A program made the position numbers and the translations under genes. This document shows, piece by piece, positions 35,001 through 43,299 of a DNA stretch of 64,000 nucleotides. The notes beneath the pieces were generated by a model. The model made no database searches. It was not told where the DNA came from and saw only the letters and a program-made list of their open reading frames with translations. Each line of letters opens with the position of its first letter. Positions within the stretch are counted from its first letter, which is position 1. This DNA comes from Ilumatobacteraceae bacterium. Lineage in GTDB: Bacteria > Actinomycetota > Acidimicrobiia > Acidimicrobiales > Ilumatobacteraceae. The stretch is from contig JAKMEY010000001.1 of the NCBI GenBank assembly GCA_022425725.1, positions 30,340 through 94,339 on the forward strand, in the 5' to 3' direction.

Positions 35001-35006
35001 GCCGGT

Positions 35007-35159
35007 ATGAAGAAGAGCGAGCGACGCCAGCAGCGAACGCTTGTGGCTATTGCGTTGTTGTCGTGCTGGGCAGCCCAGTCTTGTGACACGAATGACGGCC
35101 GCGAATTGAAGCCACCTCAAGCATCTTCAGCGGCAACACTTGGACTCATCCCACACTAA
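35007..35159 (+). CDS. small hypothetical protein, 50 residues, signal-peptide-like
   Basis: MKKSERRQQRTLVAIALLSC begins the peptide: a basic stretch followed by a hydrophobic stretch, as in a signal or lipoprotein leader, and then a polar tail with two further codons of note (Cys at residues 20 and 26). No family recognised. Its support is the TAGCCT box 6 nt before the ATG, shared in a palindrome with the divergent mca promoter. The rhomboid gene begins 11 bases after its stop. It could also be a non-functional upstream frame. Confidence 0.42.
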   Translation: MKKSERRQQRTLVAIALLSCWAAQSCDTNDGRELKPPQASSAATLGLIPH

Positions 35160-35169
35160 CTCTGAACGA

Positions 35170-36039
35170 ATGAGCGAACTACCTCCTCCTCCCTCTCCCT
35201 CTGCGGCGCCGGTCGATGATTCCCGTTGCCTTCGCCACCCTGACCGCTCGACGGGAAGGCAGTGCACTCGATGCGGTTCTCCTGCGTGCAGTGAGTGTCT
35301 CGTTCGGGGGTCGATCGGCAGTTTGTGCGTTACGTGTCGAAAAGCATCAACGCCAAGTGCAACTACCCGAATGAGATATTGGCAAGCATCACAGGGTGTG
35401 CTGGTCGCGAAGATCTTGATCGGCCTCAACCTTGCTGTCTTTGTCGCTACCGCAGCGATTGACTCCCGAGCGCTCAATGGTTCGCTTACCAGATTCCAAG
35501 TCGATCTTGGACTCAATAGTTCGTTGGTAGCCCAAGGGCCGACCGAGTGGTACCGGATTGTGTCATCGGGCTTCATTCACTTCGGGTTCCTGCACATCGC
35601 CTTCAACATGTACTTGCTGTACCAGCTGGGGGGAATGCTCGAGATTGCTATTGGCCGTGTGCAGATGCTCCTTCTCTATATCGCATGCCTCGCTGGTGGT
35701 TCATTTGGTGCACTGTTGCTGCAACCAGATGGCCTGCATGGTGGTGCGTCGGGTGCGGTCTTCGGGCTGATGGGGGTTACCGCTATGGCGTACCAGCAAC
35801 GGGGAATCAATCCGATGCGAACGCAAATTGGAACCCTTCTGCTGCTCAATCTTGCGATCACATTTCTCGTTCCCGGAATCTCCATTGGAGGGCATTTAGG
35901 TGGAGCAGCAACCGGCGCTCTCTGTGCGCTCGTTGTGACCGCCCCTCGACAGACCTCTGTACGAAAAGAGCGTCAACCACTTCTCCTGGTGGCGATCTTT
36001 CTGGCGGCAGCAGCTGGGTGCGTTGTTATCGCTGGTTAA
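35170..36039 (+). CDS. rhomboid family intramembrane serine protease with N-terminal zinc finger
   Basis: A 289-residue membrane protease. Residues 18-57 form a B-box-like zinc finger (CLRHPD, CTRCGSPACSECL, CVTC). From about residue 75 the rhomboid domain follows with six helices; the active serine is in HGGASGAVFGLMG and the histidine in ISIGGHLGGAATG, and WYRIVSSGFIHFGFLHIAFN is the conserved loop-1/helix-2 region. This architecture is common in actinobacteria. The ATG at 35170 is preferred over a TTG at 35140 because it starts the conserved region and does not overlap the small upstream gene. Substrates are unknown. Confidence 0.9.
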   Translation: MSELPPPPSPSAAPVDDSRCLRHPDRSTGRQCTRCGSPACSECLVRGSIGSLCVTCRKASTPSATTRMRYWQASQGVLVAKILIGLNLAVFVATAAIDSRALNGSLTRFQVDLGLNSSLVAQGPTEWYRIVSSGFIHFGFLHIAFNMYLLYQLGGMLEIAIGRVQMLLLYIACLAGGSFGALLLQPDGLHGGASGAVFGLMGVTAMAYQQRGINPMRTQIGTLLLLNLAITFLVPGISIGGHLGGAATGALCALVVTAPRQTSVRKERQPLLLVAIFLAAAAGCVVIAG

Positions 36040-36113
36040 CCAAGCGAGCGTCACCACAATCGCTGAGCTCGACTCTCCGCTTCACTGTGACACCCCTCGT
36101 GCACACTCATGGC

Positions 36114-36293
36114 ATGTCAACTACAGAGCCTGAACGCCCGCTTCAAATGATGCTGTTGCCAACATCTGACCTCCCCGAGTGCCTTCGTATCGACGACGTC
36201 ACCCGCATCACCGGCTTGCGACATATCAGCGAATTACGAGCCGAGCTCGAACATCGACGGATGACCCGCAGCGCCGCTCAACCAGCTGCCTAA
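36114..36293 (+). CDS. small hypothetical protein, 59 residues
   Basis: A short protein starting MSTTEPERPLQMMLLPTSDL, with a C-terminal basic helix (HISELRAELEHRRMTR). No domain recognised. CACACT lies 6 nt before the ATG, resembling the leaderless -10 boxes seen elsewhere (consensus T replaced by C). It lies between the rhomboid gene and the convergent LLM oxidoreductase gene, whose stop is 13 bases away. Coding status is plausible but not certain. Confidence 0.42.
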   Translation: MSTTEPERPLQMMLLPTSDLPECLRIDDVTRITGLRHISELRAELEHRRMTRSAAQPAA

Positions 36294-36305
36294 GCACGCA
36301 CCGGT

Positions 36306-37298
36306 TTACGCGCCAGCTAGCGCTCGCATTGCCTCACGCTGGTCGAGTTCTTTGTCGAGAGGCAGCAGCGCAAGCGCGGCAGTGGTTACTCCGTTGTCGA
36401 GGTAACGACCGATCTGTTCTCGGCATTGATCGGGCGTGCCATGCACGATCAGAGCGTCAACAACGTCGTCTGAAATCGCAGCGAGAGCCGCCTTGCGATC
36501 TCCTCCCGACCACGCAGCCCACATCCCTTCAAGTTCGGGGCCACGTCCCAGCCATTCCTGGAACTTCGCGTACACCGGCACGTTCATATACGCCGCAATT
36601 GCAAACTTTGCGGCTTCTCGAACAACCTGAGTGTTATCACTCGGGCATACAAAAATCCGAGCGACAATCTCACGCGACTCACCACCCGCCGCATCATGAA
36701 CAATCGATGCCACCTGAGGCACATCATCGGCACCGAGCCAGTTAATGATCGCTCCGTCGCTCTCTTTGCCCGCTAGGCGCAACATCTGCTCGCGCAACGC
36801 TGCAACGAAAATTGGCGGAGTGTGCTCGGGACGAACTCCAAGGCGGAACCCATTCACCGAAAATGTGTCGAATTCGCGGCTGACTTTCTCACCCTCGAGT
36901 GACTCTTTCAAGAACCGCACCATGTCTCTGACCTTCCGGTAGGGCTGTTCAAAGGGAACCCCATTCCACCGCTCAACAATGACGTTGCTCGATGAACCAA
37001 TGCCGATACAGAAGCGACCTGGGGCGGCATCGGCCATCGACGCAACAGATTGAGCCATGCATGCTGGTGCACGTGTATACGCCGGAATAATCGCCGTACC
37101 AAGCCGCAATCGAGGTTCCCATGCGGCGGCAAGCGCCAAGGGAGTAAAGCCGTCTGCGCTGTCGCTTTCTGCGCTCCAGATATCGGTGTAGCCAACGTCT
37201 GCTAACTCATGCAACCACTCTTTGTGACTGTGGAGAGGCCCGGGAAGAGGAACTGTCATTCCGAGGCGGCGGTCGAGGGTGGAAGTTTCACTGGCCAT
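36306..37298 (-). CDS. LLM class (luciferase-like) F420-dependent oxidoreductase
   Basis: A 330-residue luciferase-like monooxygenase-superfamily protein, probably F420-dependent. Conserved segments: VGYTDIWSAESDSADGFTPL near residue 33, RLGTAIIPAYTRAPACMAQS near 66, and APGRFCIGIGSSSNVIVERW near 92, the last being the typical family motif. The C-terminal HGTPDQCREQIGRYLDNGVT region is also characteristic. The ATG at 37298 is chosen because TACCGT lies 6 nt upstream; the frame extends to 37349. It is divergent from a CoA ligase gene with 66 bases between the starts, so joint control is possible. Confidence 0.84.
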   Translation of the reverse strand: MASETSTLDRRLGMTVPLPGPLHSHKEWLHELADVGYTDIWSAESDSADGFTPLALAAAWEPRLRLGTAIIPAYTRAPACMAQSVASMADAAPGRFCIGIGSSSNVIVERWNGVPFEQPYRKVRDMVRFLKESLEGEKVSREFDTFSVNGFRLGVRPEHTPPIFVAALREQMLRLAGKESDGAIINWLGADDVPQVASIVHDAAGGESREIVARIFVCPSDNTQVVREAAKFAIAAYMNVPVYAKFQEWLGRGPELEGMWAAWSGGDRKAALAAISDDVVDALIVHGTPDQCREQIGRYLDNGVTTAALALLPLDKELDQREAMRALAGA

Positions 37299-37304
37299 AT
37301 CGAC

Positions 37305-37310
37305 ACGGTA
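37305..37310 (-). promoter_or_regulatory. candidate -10 box of the LLM oxidoreductase gene at 37298
   Basis: On the minus strand TACCGT lies 6 nt before the ATG; supports the shorter start. Confidence 0.45.
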
Positions 37311-37364
37311 GTCATCTTCACCACCCGCAACCGATGCGACTCCGAGCATGGAGGAGAACCACAG

Positions 37365-38918
37365 ATGACTAACATCAGTGCTGTGAGAGTTCCATTAACC
37401 GTCAACGACTTTCTTCATCGCGCCGAACTGGTGTATCCCGATCGGGTCGCAATCATCGACGAACCAGATCAGCCTGCTGATGATTGGGGTCGAATCGATT
37501 ACCGCGAAATGGCACGCCGAGCACGGGCAATCGCCGCAGGCCTTGACGAACTCGGCATTGCGGTCGGCGAACGCATTGCAATGGTGTCGCACAACTCAGC
37601 TCGGCTACTCACCGCGCTCTTCGGTGTGTCAGGTTCAGGTCGAATTCTGGTCCCTGTCAACTTCCGACTTGTCGCCGAGGAGGTGTCGTACATCGTCGAG
37701 CACTCCGGCGCTCGCATTCTGCTCATTGACCCCGAACTTGAAGAGGCAATGCAAGATGTCGAATGTGAGATGAAATGGATCATCGGATCTGAAACCGATG
37801 ACAAGTTGATGCGCTATGACGTCGAGCCCGTCGCATGGGAGCCAGATGAAGATGCGACGGCGACGATCAACTACACCTCAGGAACAACGGCTCGCCCGAA
37901 AGGCGTGCAGCTCACACATCGCAATGTGTGGCTCAACGCCGCGATTTTCGGCTGGCACATGGGCGTCGATGACCGTGACGTCTACCTGCACACCCTCCCC
38001 CAGTTCCACTGCAACGGGTGGGGAATGCTGTACGCCACCACCGGAATGGGTGTTCGACATGTCATTCTGCGAAAAGTTGATGGCCTAGAAATTCTCCGAA
38101 GGGTTGAGTCTGAGGGCGTGACGCTGATGTGCGCAGCTCCCGCAGTGCTCAACACTGTCCTCGATGCCGCTGCGGAATGGGACGGTCCAATCCCGGGATC
38201 AGGACGAGTTCGAATCGTTGTCGCCGGTGCTCCGCCTCCCACCCGCACCATCGAACGCTGCGAAACAGAACTTGGCTGGGAGTTTGTACAGATTTATGGC
38301 CTGACCGAGACCGCGCCTCTGCTCACGATGAACCGTGGCCGCGAAGAGTGGGACGACCTCAGCTCGGCCGACCGCGCAACAATGTTGAATCGAGCTGGCG
38401 CACCAGTCGTCGGATGCACCATGGACATCTCCGCCGATGGCGAAGTGCTCGCTCGAGGCAACATGATCATGGAGGGCTACTGGGAGCAACCTGAGGCCAC
38501 GCAAGCCTCCATCCCGAACGATTTCTTCCATACCGGAGATGGCGGCCATATTGACGATGCGAACTATGTAACCATCTCTGACCGCAAGAAAGACGTCATC
38601 ATCTCAGGTGGCGAAAACGTGTCGTCAATTGAGGTTGAAGACGCCATCTTCCAGCACCCTGACGTTGCAGAGGTTGCGGTGATCGGCATTCCTGATGAGA
38701 AGTGGGGAGAACTCGTCACCGCGCTCGTGGTGACCACTCCTGGTTCATCGCTCACAGAAGATGACGTCATCGCGTGGACGAAGAAGAAGTTGGCGGGCTA
38801 TAAGTGTCCGAAGAAAGTGGACTTCAAAGACGAACTCGCTCGTACTGCAACCGGAAAGCTCCAAAAGTTCAAACTTCGCGAGCAGTACTGGGCAGGCCAC
38901 GACCGCCAAGTCAACTAG
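37365..38918 (+). CDS. acyl-CoA synthetase (AMP-dependent ligase)
   Basis: A 517-residue adenylate-forming CoA ligase. The phosphate loop is INYTSGTTARPKGVQLTHRN near residue 170; QIYGLTETAPLLTMN near 310, GDGGHIDDANYVTISDRKKD near 390 and SGGENVSSIEVEDAIFQHPD complete the core motifs, and GKLQKFKLRE holds the catalytic C-terminal lysine. It is of the medium-chain/fatty acid FadD or AlkK type. The ATG at 37365 has GGAGGAG about 7 nt upstream, one of the clear Shine-Dalgarno sites in this window. Divergent from the LLM oxidoreductase. Confidence 0.91.
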   Translation: MTNISAVRVPLTVNDFLHRAELVYPDRVAIIDEPDQPADDWGRIDYREMARRARAIAAGLDELGIAVGERIAMVSHNSARLLTALFGVSGSGRILVPVNFRLVAEEVSYIVEHSGARILLIDPELEEAMQDVECEMKWIIGSETDDKLMRYDVEPVAWEPDEDATATINYTSGTTARPKGVQLTHRNVWLNAAIFGWHMGVDDRDVYLHTLPQFHCNGWGMLYATTGMGVRHVILRKVDGLEILRRVESEGVTLMCAAPAVLNTVLDAAAEWDGPIPGSGRVRIVVAGAPPPTRTIERCETELGWEFVQIYGLTETAPLLTMNRGREEWDDLSSADRATMLNRAGAPVVGCTMDISADGEVLARGNMIMEGYWEQPEATQASIPNDFFHTGDGGHIDDANYVTISDRKKDVIISGGENVSSIEVEDAIFQHPDVAEVAVIGIPDEKWGELVTALVVTTPGSSLTEDDVIAWTKKKLAGYKCPKKVDFKDELARTATGKLQKFKLREQYWAGHDRQVN

Positions 38919-38921
38919 GGC

Positions 38922-39818
38922 TCAGACCGCCGATGAAGAAACGGCTGCATCGAGGATCGCTCGCGCAACGAGATCGGTTCCAAACGCAGTGAGAATGGCG
39001 AGGTAGAGCAACCCTGTCGCCGCCATGACCGCCGAGTATTGACGTTCTCTCAGCGCAGCCTTGGTGACGACGACCAGCACAATCGTTGTCAGCGCACAGG
39101 TCACCCAGAACCATCCGAGCACACCGCCCCAGCCATCGTCGATTGAGCCGTTGAGAACACTCACCATCCCAGTCGGCGCTATCAGCACCAACACCTCGAA
39201 CGGCCAGACCTTCCCAAGAATGTCGACCAACTCGTTGAGGTGTCGGCGAGGCAACCCGGGCTGCACGAGATACCAGTGGCCGAGCAGCATCGCGTTCGTT
39301 ACCGCCCCCAAGAACAGCGAACCGACGAGTAGCCGCGCAACTGACAGAGCATCGGTTAAGAACCCATCGCTCGCTGCGGCGAGCCCAGCTGCGATAAGAC
39401 CGACAGCACCGATCATCACCGGAACAAGATCGAGGATCGGTTGGAATTCGCGGCCCGTGGTGGTGCTCGTTGTCGAACGGTCGATACCGGTCATTGCGGC
39501 AACGCGTTCAGATCGACGATCGAACTCTTTTTGGGCTCCGCTTACACCTACTGACTTCCTCGCAACCGATGACACGAATGCGACACCAATCGCGACGGCG
39601 ACAAGAGCACTCGCCGAATCACGAACCACGTTCGATCCGTAAAGAAACCCTGCGATCACCGCTCCCGCAGCGAGCGGGCCATAGGTCATACGGAGCATCC
39701 AGCCGTACCCGAGGCTCACTTCACGGCGCCGAGTCGTCACCCAACCGAGCAACATCCCACCCGTCGACCACTGAAGAAGAAATGTCGAGGCCTCAAGCGT
39801 GATTGGCGCCGTATTCAC
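38922..39818 (-). CDS. polytopic membrane protein of unknown function, 298 residues
   Basis: Seven or eight hydrophobic segments (for example about residues 15-30, 45-65, 68-88, 130-155, 160-180, 205-225, 235-258 and 270-290). A polar loop rich in Ser/Thr/Arg lies around 90-125 (QKEFDRRSERVAAM). WYLVQPGLPRRHLNELV near residue 185 is the most distinctive soluble segment. I do not recognise a family. The GTG start at 39818 has TACCCT 7 nt upstream. It is convergent with the CoA ligase gene, 3 bases apart. Confidence 0.75.
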   Translation of the reverse strand: MNTAPITLEASTFLLQWSTGGMLLGWVTTRRREVSLGYGWMLRMTYGPLAAGAVIAGFLYGSNVVRDSASALVAVAIGVAFVSSVARKSVGVSGAQKEFDRRSERVAAMTGIDRSTTSTTTGREFQPILDLVPVMIGAVGLIAAGLAAASDGFLTDALSVARLLVGSLFLGAVTNAMLLGHWYLVQPGLPRRHLNELVDILGKVWPFEVLVLIAPTGMVSVLNGSIDDGWGGVLGWFWVTCALTTIVLVVVTKAALRERQYSAVMAATGLLYLAILTAFGTDLVARAILDAAVSSSAV

Positions 39819-39825
39819 CTTGGGC

Positions 39826-39831
39826 AGGGTA
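39826..39831 (-). promoter_or_regulatory. candidate -10 box of the membrane protein gene at 39818
   Basis: On the minus strand TACCCT lies 7 nt before the GTG start. The divergent lipoprotein gene has TAGCCT at 39872-39877. Confidence 0.4.
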
Positions 39832-39871
39832 TCCCGTTCTCATCGGACAACAGGTGTGACGTTCAACCCCG

Positions 39872-39877
39872 TAGCCT
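39872..39877 (+). promoter_or_regulatory. candidate -10 box of the lipoprotein gene at 39887
   Basis: TAGCCT lies 9 nt before the ATG, slightly further than the usual 6-7 nt here. Confidence 0.3.
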
Positions 39878-39886
39878 GAAACCACG

Positions 39887-40507
39887 ATGCGACTACCGAC
39901 CTTCATCATCGTGCTCTGCTCGAGCATCACGCTCTCCGCATGTGCACTCGGCCCTCGGCCCACTCTCGTCGAAGATCTTCCCGTCGGCGACGCAAATATT
40001 ATTTCTCTGCTCGACACATTTGCTCTCGTCGATTCAGCGGAATTCACGGCCACATACCGCATCAACGTCAACTACGGAAATACGACCGCAACCGCCATCG
40101 TGACGCAAGGAGAGCAAGAGAGGTCGATCACGATTGGTGACACTCGCTACTTGGTCGAAACTGGCCGCACTCGAACCTGTGACCTCGCATCTTCGAGCTG
40201 TTCCCAAGGCCTCGATGACACAAAGGTCAGCGACCTTCAGATCACTCACCAATTTTGGTCTCGGGCAACTGAGCAGCGTCTACGAATCGATGCGAGTCGA
40301 AATATCGGTCCAAGCGAGTCATATCTAGCTGAATTTGCTGACACCGAAGTCAGTTGCGTCTCAGTGCCTGTGGTCGGGGGAACCAAGGTCTACTGCGCAA
40401 CCGACGAGGGTGTTCTTGCCCATTACGCCGGGCCTGACCTTCTCATCGAACTCACCGACTACTCAACAACCGTCAATCGCGAGTTGTTTTCGATCGGCGG
40501 AACGTAA
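39887..40507 (+). CDS. hypothetical lipoprotein, 206 residues
   Basis: MRLPTFIIVLCSSITLSAC is a clear lipoprotein signal with an LSAC lipobox, so the mature protein is anchored outside the membrane from Cys19. The rest is polar and beta-rich, with no family recognised. Several cysteines (in RTCDLASSSCSQG and VSCVSVPVV...VYCATD) could form disulfides. The DTFALVDSAEFTATYRI segment recalls LppX/LprG-like or MucB-like lipoprotein folds only vaguely. Function unknown. Confidence 0.78.
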   Translation: MRLPTFIIVLCSSITLSACALGPRPTLVEDLPVGDANIISLLDTFALVDSAEFTATYRINVNYGNTTATAIVTQGEQERSITIGDTRYLVETGRTRTCDLASSSCSQGLDDTKVSDLQITHQFWSRATEQRLRIDASRNIGPSESYLAEFADTEVSCVSVPVVGGTKVYCATDEGVLAHYAGPDLLIELTDYSTTVNRELFSIGGT

Positions 40508-40511
40508 ACGA

Positions 40512-41636
40512 TCAGACTGCGTGAAGATTGTGGTCAGCCTCATTTAGGCTCACCGGGCCACCGTCAGTGGCAACCACAATGTCTTCGAGGCGCAGGCCCC
40601 ACTTGCCTGGAATATAGATTCCGGGCTCGACGCTGTAGGCGAAGCCGGTCTCTACAACCCGACGGTCTCCTGACACCATGTATGGGTCTTCGTGCTCTTC
40701 CATGCCGATCCCGTGACCGGTTCGATGCACGAAATACTCTCCGTACCCCGCGTCAGCGATGATCTGTCGGGTGACAGCATCAACTTCTTCACATGGAACT
40801 CCGTTGATACCGGCTGCAACCCCTGCGGCCTGAGCTTCCATCAACACGCCATATGCCGCAGCGACATCAGAGGGGATGTCTCCAGTGACGACGCATCGGG
40901 TGATGTCGGAGCAGTATCCGTTCATCGTGCCACCAAAGTCGCACAGCACTACTTCTCCAGGCTGAATGACCCGGTCACCGGGGTGATGGTGCGGGCTTGC
41001 TGCGTTTTCTCCTGCAGCAACGATTGCGAAATTCACCTTCTGGTGACCCCGATCGAGAATGCGTTGAGACAGATCTGCCGAGACCTCTGCTTCGGTGCGT
41101 CCGATGAGGGGAATTGCCCCAGACTGCAACTCGCCTGCGATCTCATCGACGGCTCGAGCTGCGGCCCGCAATGCTGCGATTTCAATCTCTGATTTCCGCA
41201 TTCTCAGATCGCCAACGACCTCAACTGCACGCTCCCAACGCACTCCAGGTAACCGATGAGTCAGGCCAACAATGAATCGGGCCCATGTCTGGTCGCCAAC
41301 TGCGATGGTCGAGCTGCCAGAGCAGTCTTGTGCAACGAGATCAAGTGGCTCAACGGTCTCGTCCCACGGCACGAGCTCGAACAACCCCGGCATCTCCTCA
41401 ACCCGAGGGGCTTCTAATCGAGGCACGAAGAGCAGAGGAACTCCGGTGGAGTGCACGGCCAGCATCGTGAGACGCTCAAGGGGCATTGCGGTGTACCCGG
41501 TGAGATACGGCAGGTCATGCCCCACTGACAGCAGCACCGAATCGATGTTCTTGTCGGCCATGCGTGCTCTCACCGATGCGAGGCGAGAAGCGAACTCTTC
41601 GGCTGAGTGAAACGTCGAACTCATAGCTCTAGTCAA
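40512..41636 (-). CDS. M24 family metallopeptidase (Xaa-Pro dipeptidase/aminopeptidase-like)
   Basis: A 374-residue pita-bread-fold peptidase. The five dinuclear metal ligands are visible: Asp in VLCDFGGTMN, Asp in GYCSDITRC, His in HRTGHGIGMEEHE, Glu in SVEPGIYIPG and Glu in LRLEDIVV. It probably removes proline-containing dipeptides. The ATG at 41636 overlaps the stop of the lipoyl gene as ATGA, suggesting coupling; an ATG 12 bases on (41624) is also possible. It is the last gene of the lpd-E2-lipBA operon, though it has no known lipoate role. Confidence 0.88.
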   Translation of the reverse strand: MTRAMSSTFHSAEEFASRLASVRARMADKNIDSVLLSVGHDLPYLTGYTAMPLERLTMLAVHSTGVPLLFVPRLEAPRVEEMPGLFELVPWDETVEPLDLVAQDCSGSSTIAVGDQTWARFIVGLTHRLPGVRWERAVEVVGDLRMRKSEIEIAALRAAARAVDEIAGELQSGAIPLIGRTEAEVSADLSQRILDRGHQKVNFAIVAAGENAASPHHHPGDRVIQPGEVVLCDFGGTMNGYCSDITRCVVTGDIPSDVAAAYGVLMEAQAAGVAAGINGVPCEEVDAVTRQIIADAGYGEYFVHRTGHGIGMEEHEDPYMVSGDRRVVETGFAYSVEPGIYIPGKWGLRLEDIVVATDGGPVSLNEADHNLHAV

Positions 41637-43276
41637 GCAGTCGTGCGATCATCAACTGAAGTACGGCTCAGAGAAAGTTGAACCGCCGCTACTGATTCCG
41701 CGGCGTGGTGACTCGACCGCGTCAGCGGGGTCGACTCGATATGGCGGATACCCATCGACTCTCCGACCTGTTTCCATTGCGCAAACTCGTCGGGCTCGAC
41801 CCAACGAGCAACCGGAAGGTGATGTGATGTCGGCCGAAGGTATTGCCCAATCGTCACGATGTCGACCTCAAGGGCCGCAAGGTCGGCGAGCACTGAAGTG
41901 ATTTCATCTGCTGATTCACCCAACCCAAGGATGAGCCCTGATTTGGTGAGGAGTCCTTCGGCCTTACTTGCTGCGAGAAACGCGAGGCTTCTCGCGTAAC
42001 CGGCTGACGGCCTCACCACACGCTGTAGGCGCTGCACTGTTTCGATGTTGTGGTTCACCACATCAGGCCGCTGGGCAAACAGTGCTCTCCACGCATCGCT
42101 GTTACCCGCTCCGTCCGACACAAGCGTTTCAATGGTCGTGTCGGGATTCAGCTGACGAATGTGCTCAACGCATTGGGCAACGTGACCGAAGCCGCCATCG
42201 GCGAGATCATCGCGTGCAACCATCGTCAACACCGCATGTCGGAGACCGAGCGCTGCGACTGCCTCTGCGACCCGGCGAGGCTCGTCAGCATCGATGCCGT
42301 CGGGTTTCGAGGTGTCGACGAGGCAGAACCCGCAGGCCCGAGTGCAACGATCTCCGAGCACCATGAATGTCGCCGTTCCGTCAGCCCAGCATTCGGAAAG
42401 ATTTGGGCAACCAGCGTCTTCGCACACGGTGACCATGTTGTGATCGCGAAGCACTTTTCTCGTGGCCAACACTTCGGAGCCATGGTGCACAACTGGCCGC
42501 AACCAGTCTGGCTTTCGCTCTCCTAGTGGCAAGCCGTCGTTAAGACCAGCGGAGCGAGCACGAGAGCGCAACCGCACAGGCTCACCGGGGCCGGCGCCTT
42601 GTGAGAACAACGAGAGGTCGGTCACCGATGTTCGCCACTGGACATCTTGCCGGTCGACCCCGCCACTTCCCCACTGCGCTTTGGCGGCACGCGAAACCGC
42701 TGCCACGACATCTGACATCGACACCGTGAGCCCCTCCTCGGCGAGCGAGGTAACGGGGCGATCAGGAATACCGCACGCAACGATATGTTCACGCATGTAG
42801 GCCATGTCGGTGGTGACATTGAGAGCAAAGCCGTGCAACGTTCGCTTACGAGCGACGCGGACACCTATCGCCGCAATCTTGCGCGGATTGTCCGATGAGG
42901 CATCGACCCACACACCCGGATAACCGCGGAGGCGACCGGGGTCGCTTGCGCCGAGGTCACGCAAGGCGGCGATCAGGACTTCTTCGACCGAGAGAACATG
43001 TCGAAGCGGACCTGCTCCCGCAGCGAGCGAAAGAATCGGGTATCCGGTCAACTGGCCAGGGCCGTGGTAAGTGATGTCACCGCCTCGATCTACCGCAATA
43101 AGTTCGGCACCAACCTCTTCCGGCGCGCAGCGTAAATGTTCTGCCAGATTCGCATGGGGTCCGTAGGTGAAGGTGTGATCGTGCTCGACGAGCAGTAAAT
43201 GAGAATCGCTTCCTCGGTGGAAGCCGCGCTGAAGTTCGAGCGCCTCGGCATAGGGAACACGCCCGAGCCATCTCAC
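41633..43276 (-). CDS. lipB-lipA: bifunctional octanoyltransferase LipB - lipoyl synthase LipA fusion
   Basis: A 547-residue protein that joins both steps of lipoate synthesis. Residues 1-215 are LipB, which moves octanoyl from ACP to the lipoyl domain lysine: RGGDITYHGPGQLTGYPIL, and the catalytic pair Lys133 (RKIAAIG) and Cys168 (IVACGI). A linker of roughly 35 residues follows. Residues 250-547 are LipA: auxiliary-cluster cysteines 285, 290 and 296, radical-SAM cysteines 311, 315 and 318 (CTRACGFC), and a C-terminal RSSH carrying the cluster-ligand serine (usually RSSY). There is no internal stop or frameshift. The GTG start at 43276 lies 23 bases after the E2 stop; the frame stays open upstream into E2. 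Confidence 0.9.
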   Translation of the reverse strand: MRWLGRVPYAEALELQRGFHRGSDSHLLLVEHDHTFTYGPHANLAEHLRCAPEEVGAELIAVDRGGDITYHGPGQLTGYPILSLAAGAGPLRHVLSVEEVLIAALRDLGASDPGRLRGYPGVWVDASSDNPRKIAAIGVRVARKRTLHGFALNVTTDMAYMREHIVACGIPDRPVTSLAEEGLTVSMSDVVAAVSRAAKAQWGSGGVDRQDVQWRTSVTDLSLFSQGAGPGEPVRLRSRARSAGLNDGLPLGERKPDWLRPVVHHGSEVLATRKVLRDHNMVTVCEDAGCPNLSECWADGTATFMVLGDRCTRACGFCLVDTSKPDGIDADEPRRVAEAVAALGLRHAVLTMVARDDLADGGFGHVAQCVEHIRQLNPDTTIETLVSDGAGNSDAWRALFAQRPDVVNHNIETVQRLQRVVRPSAGYARSLAFLAASKAEGLLTKSGLILGLGESADEITSVLADLAALEVDIVTIGQYLRPTSHHLPVARWVEPDEFAQWKQVGESMGIRHIESTPLTRSSHHAAESVAAVQLSLSRTSVDDRTTA

Positions 43277-43299
43277 CCGAAGTGGGCGCAGCGTGTCGC

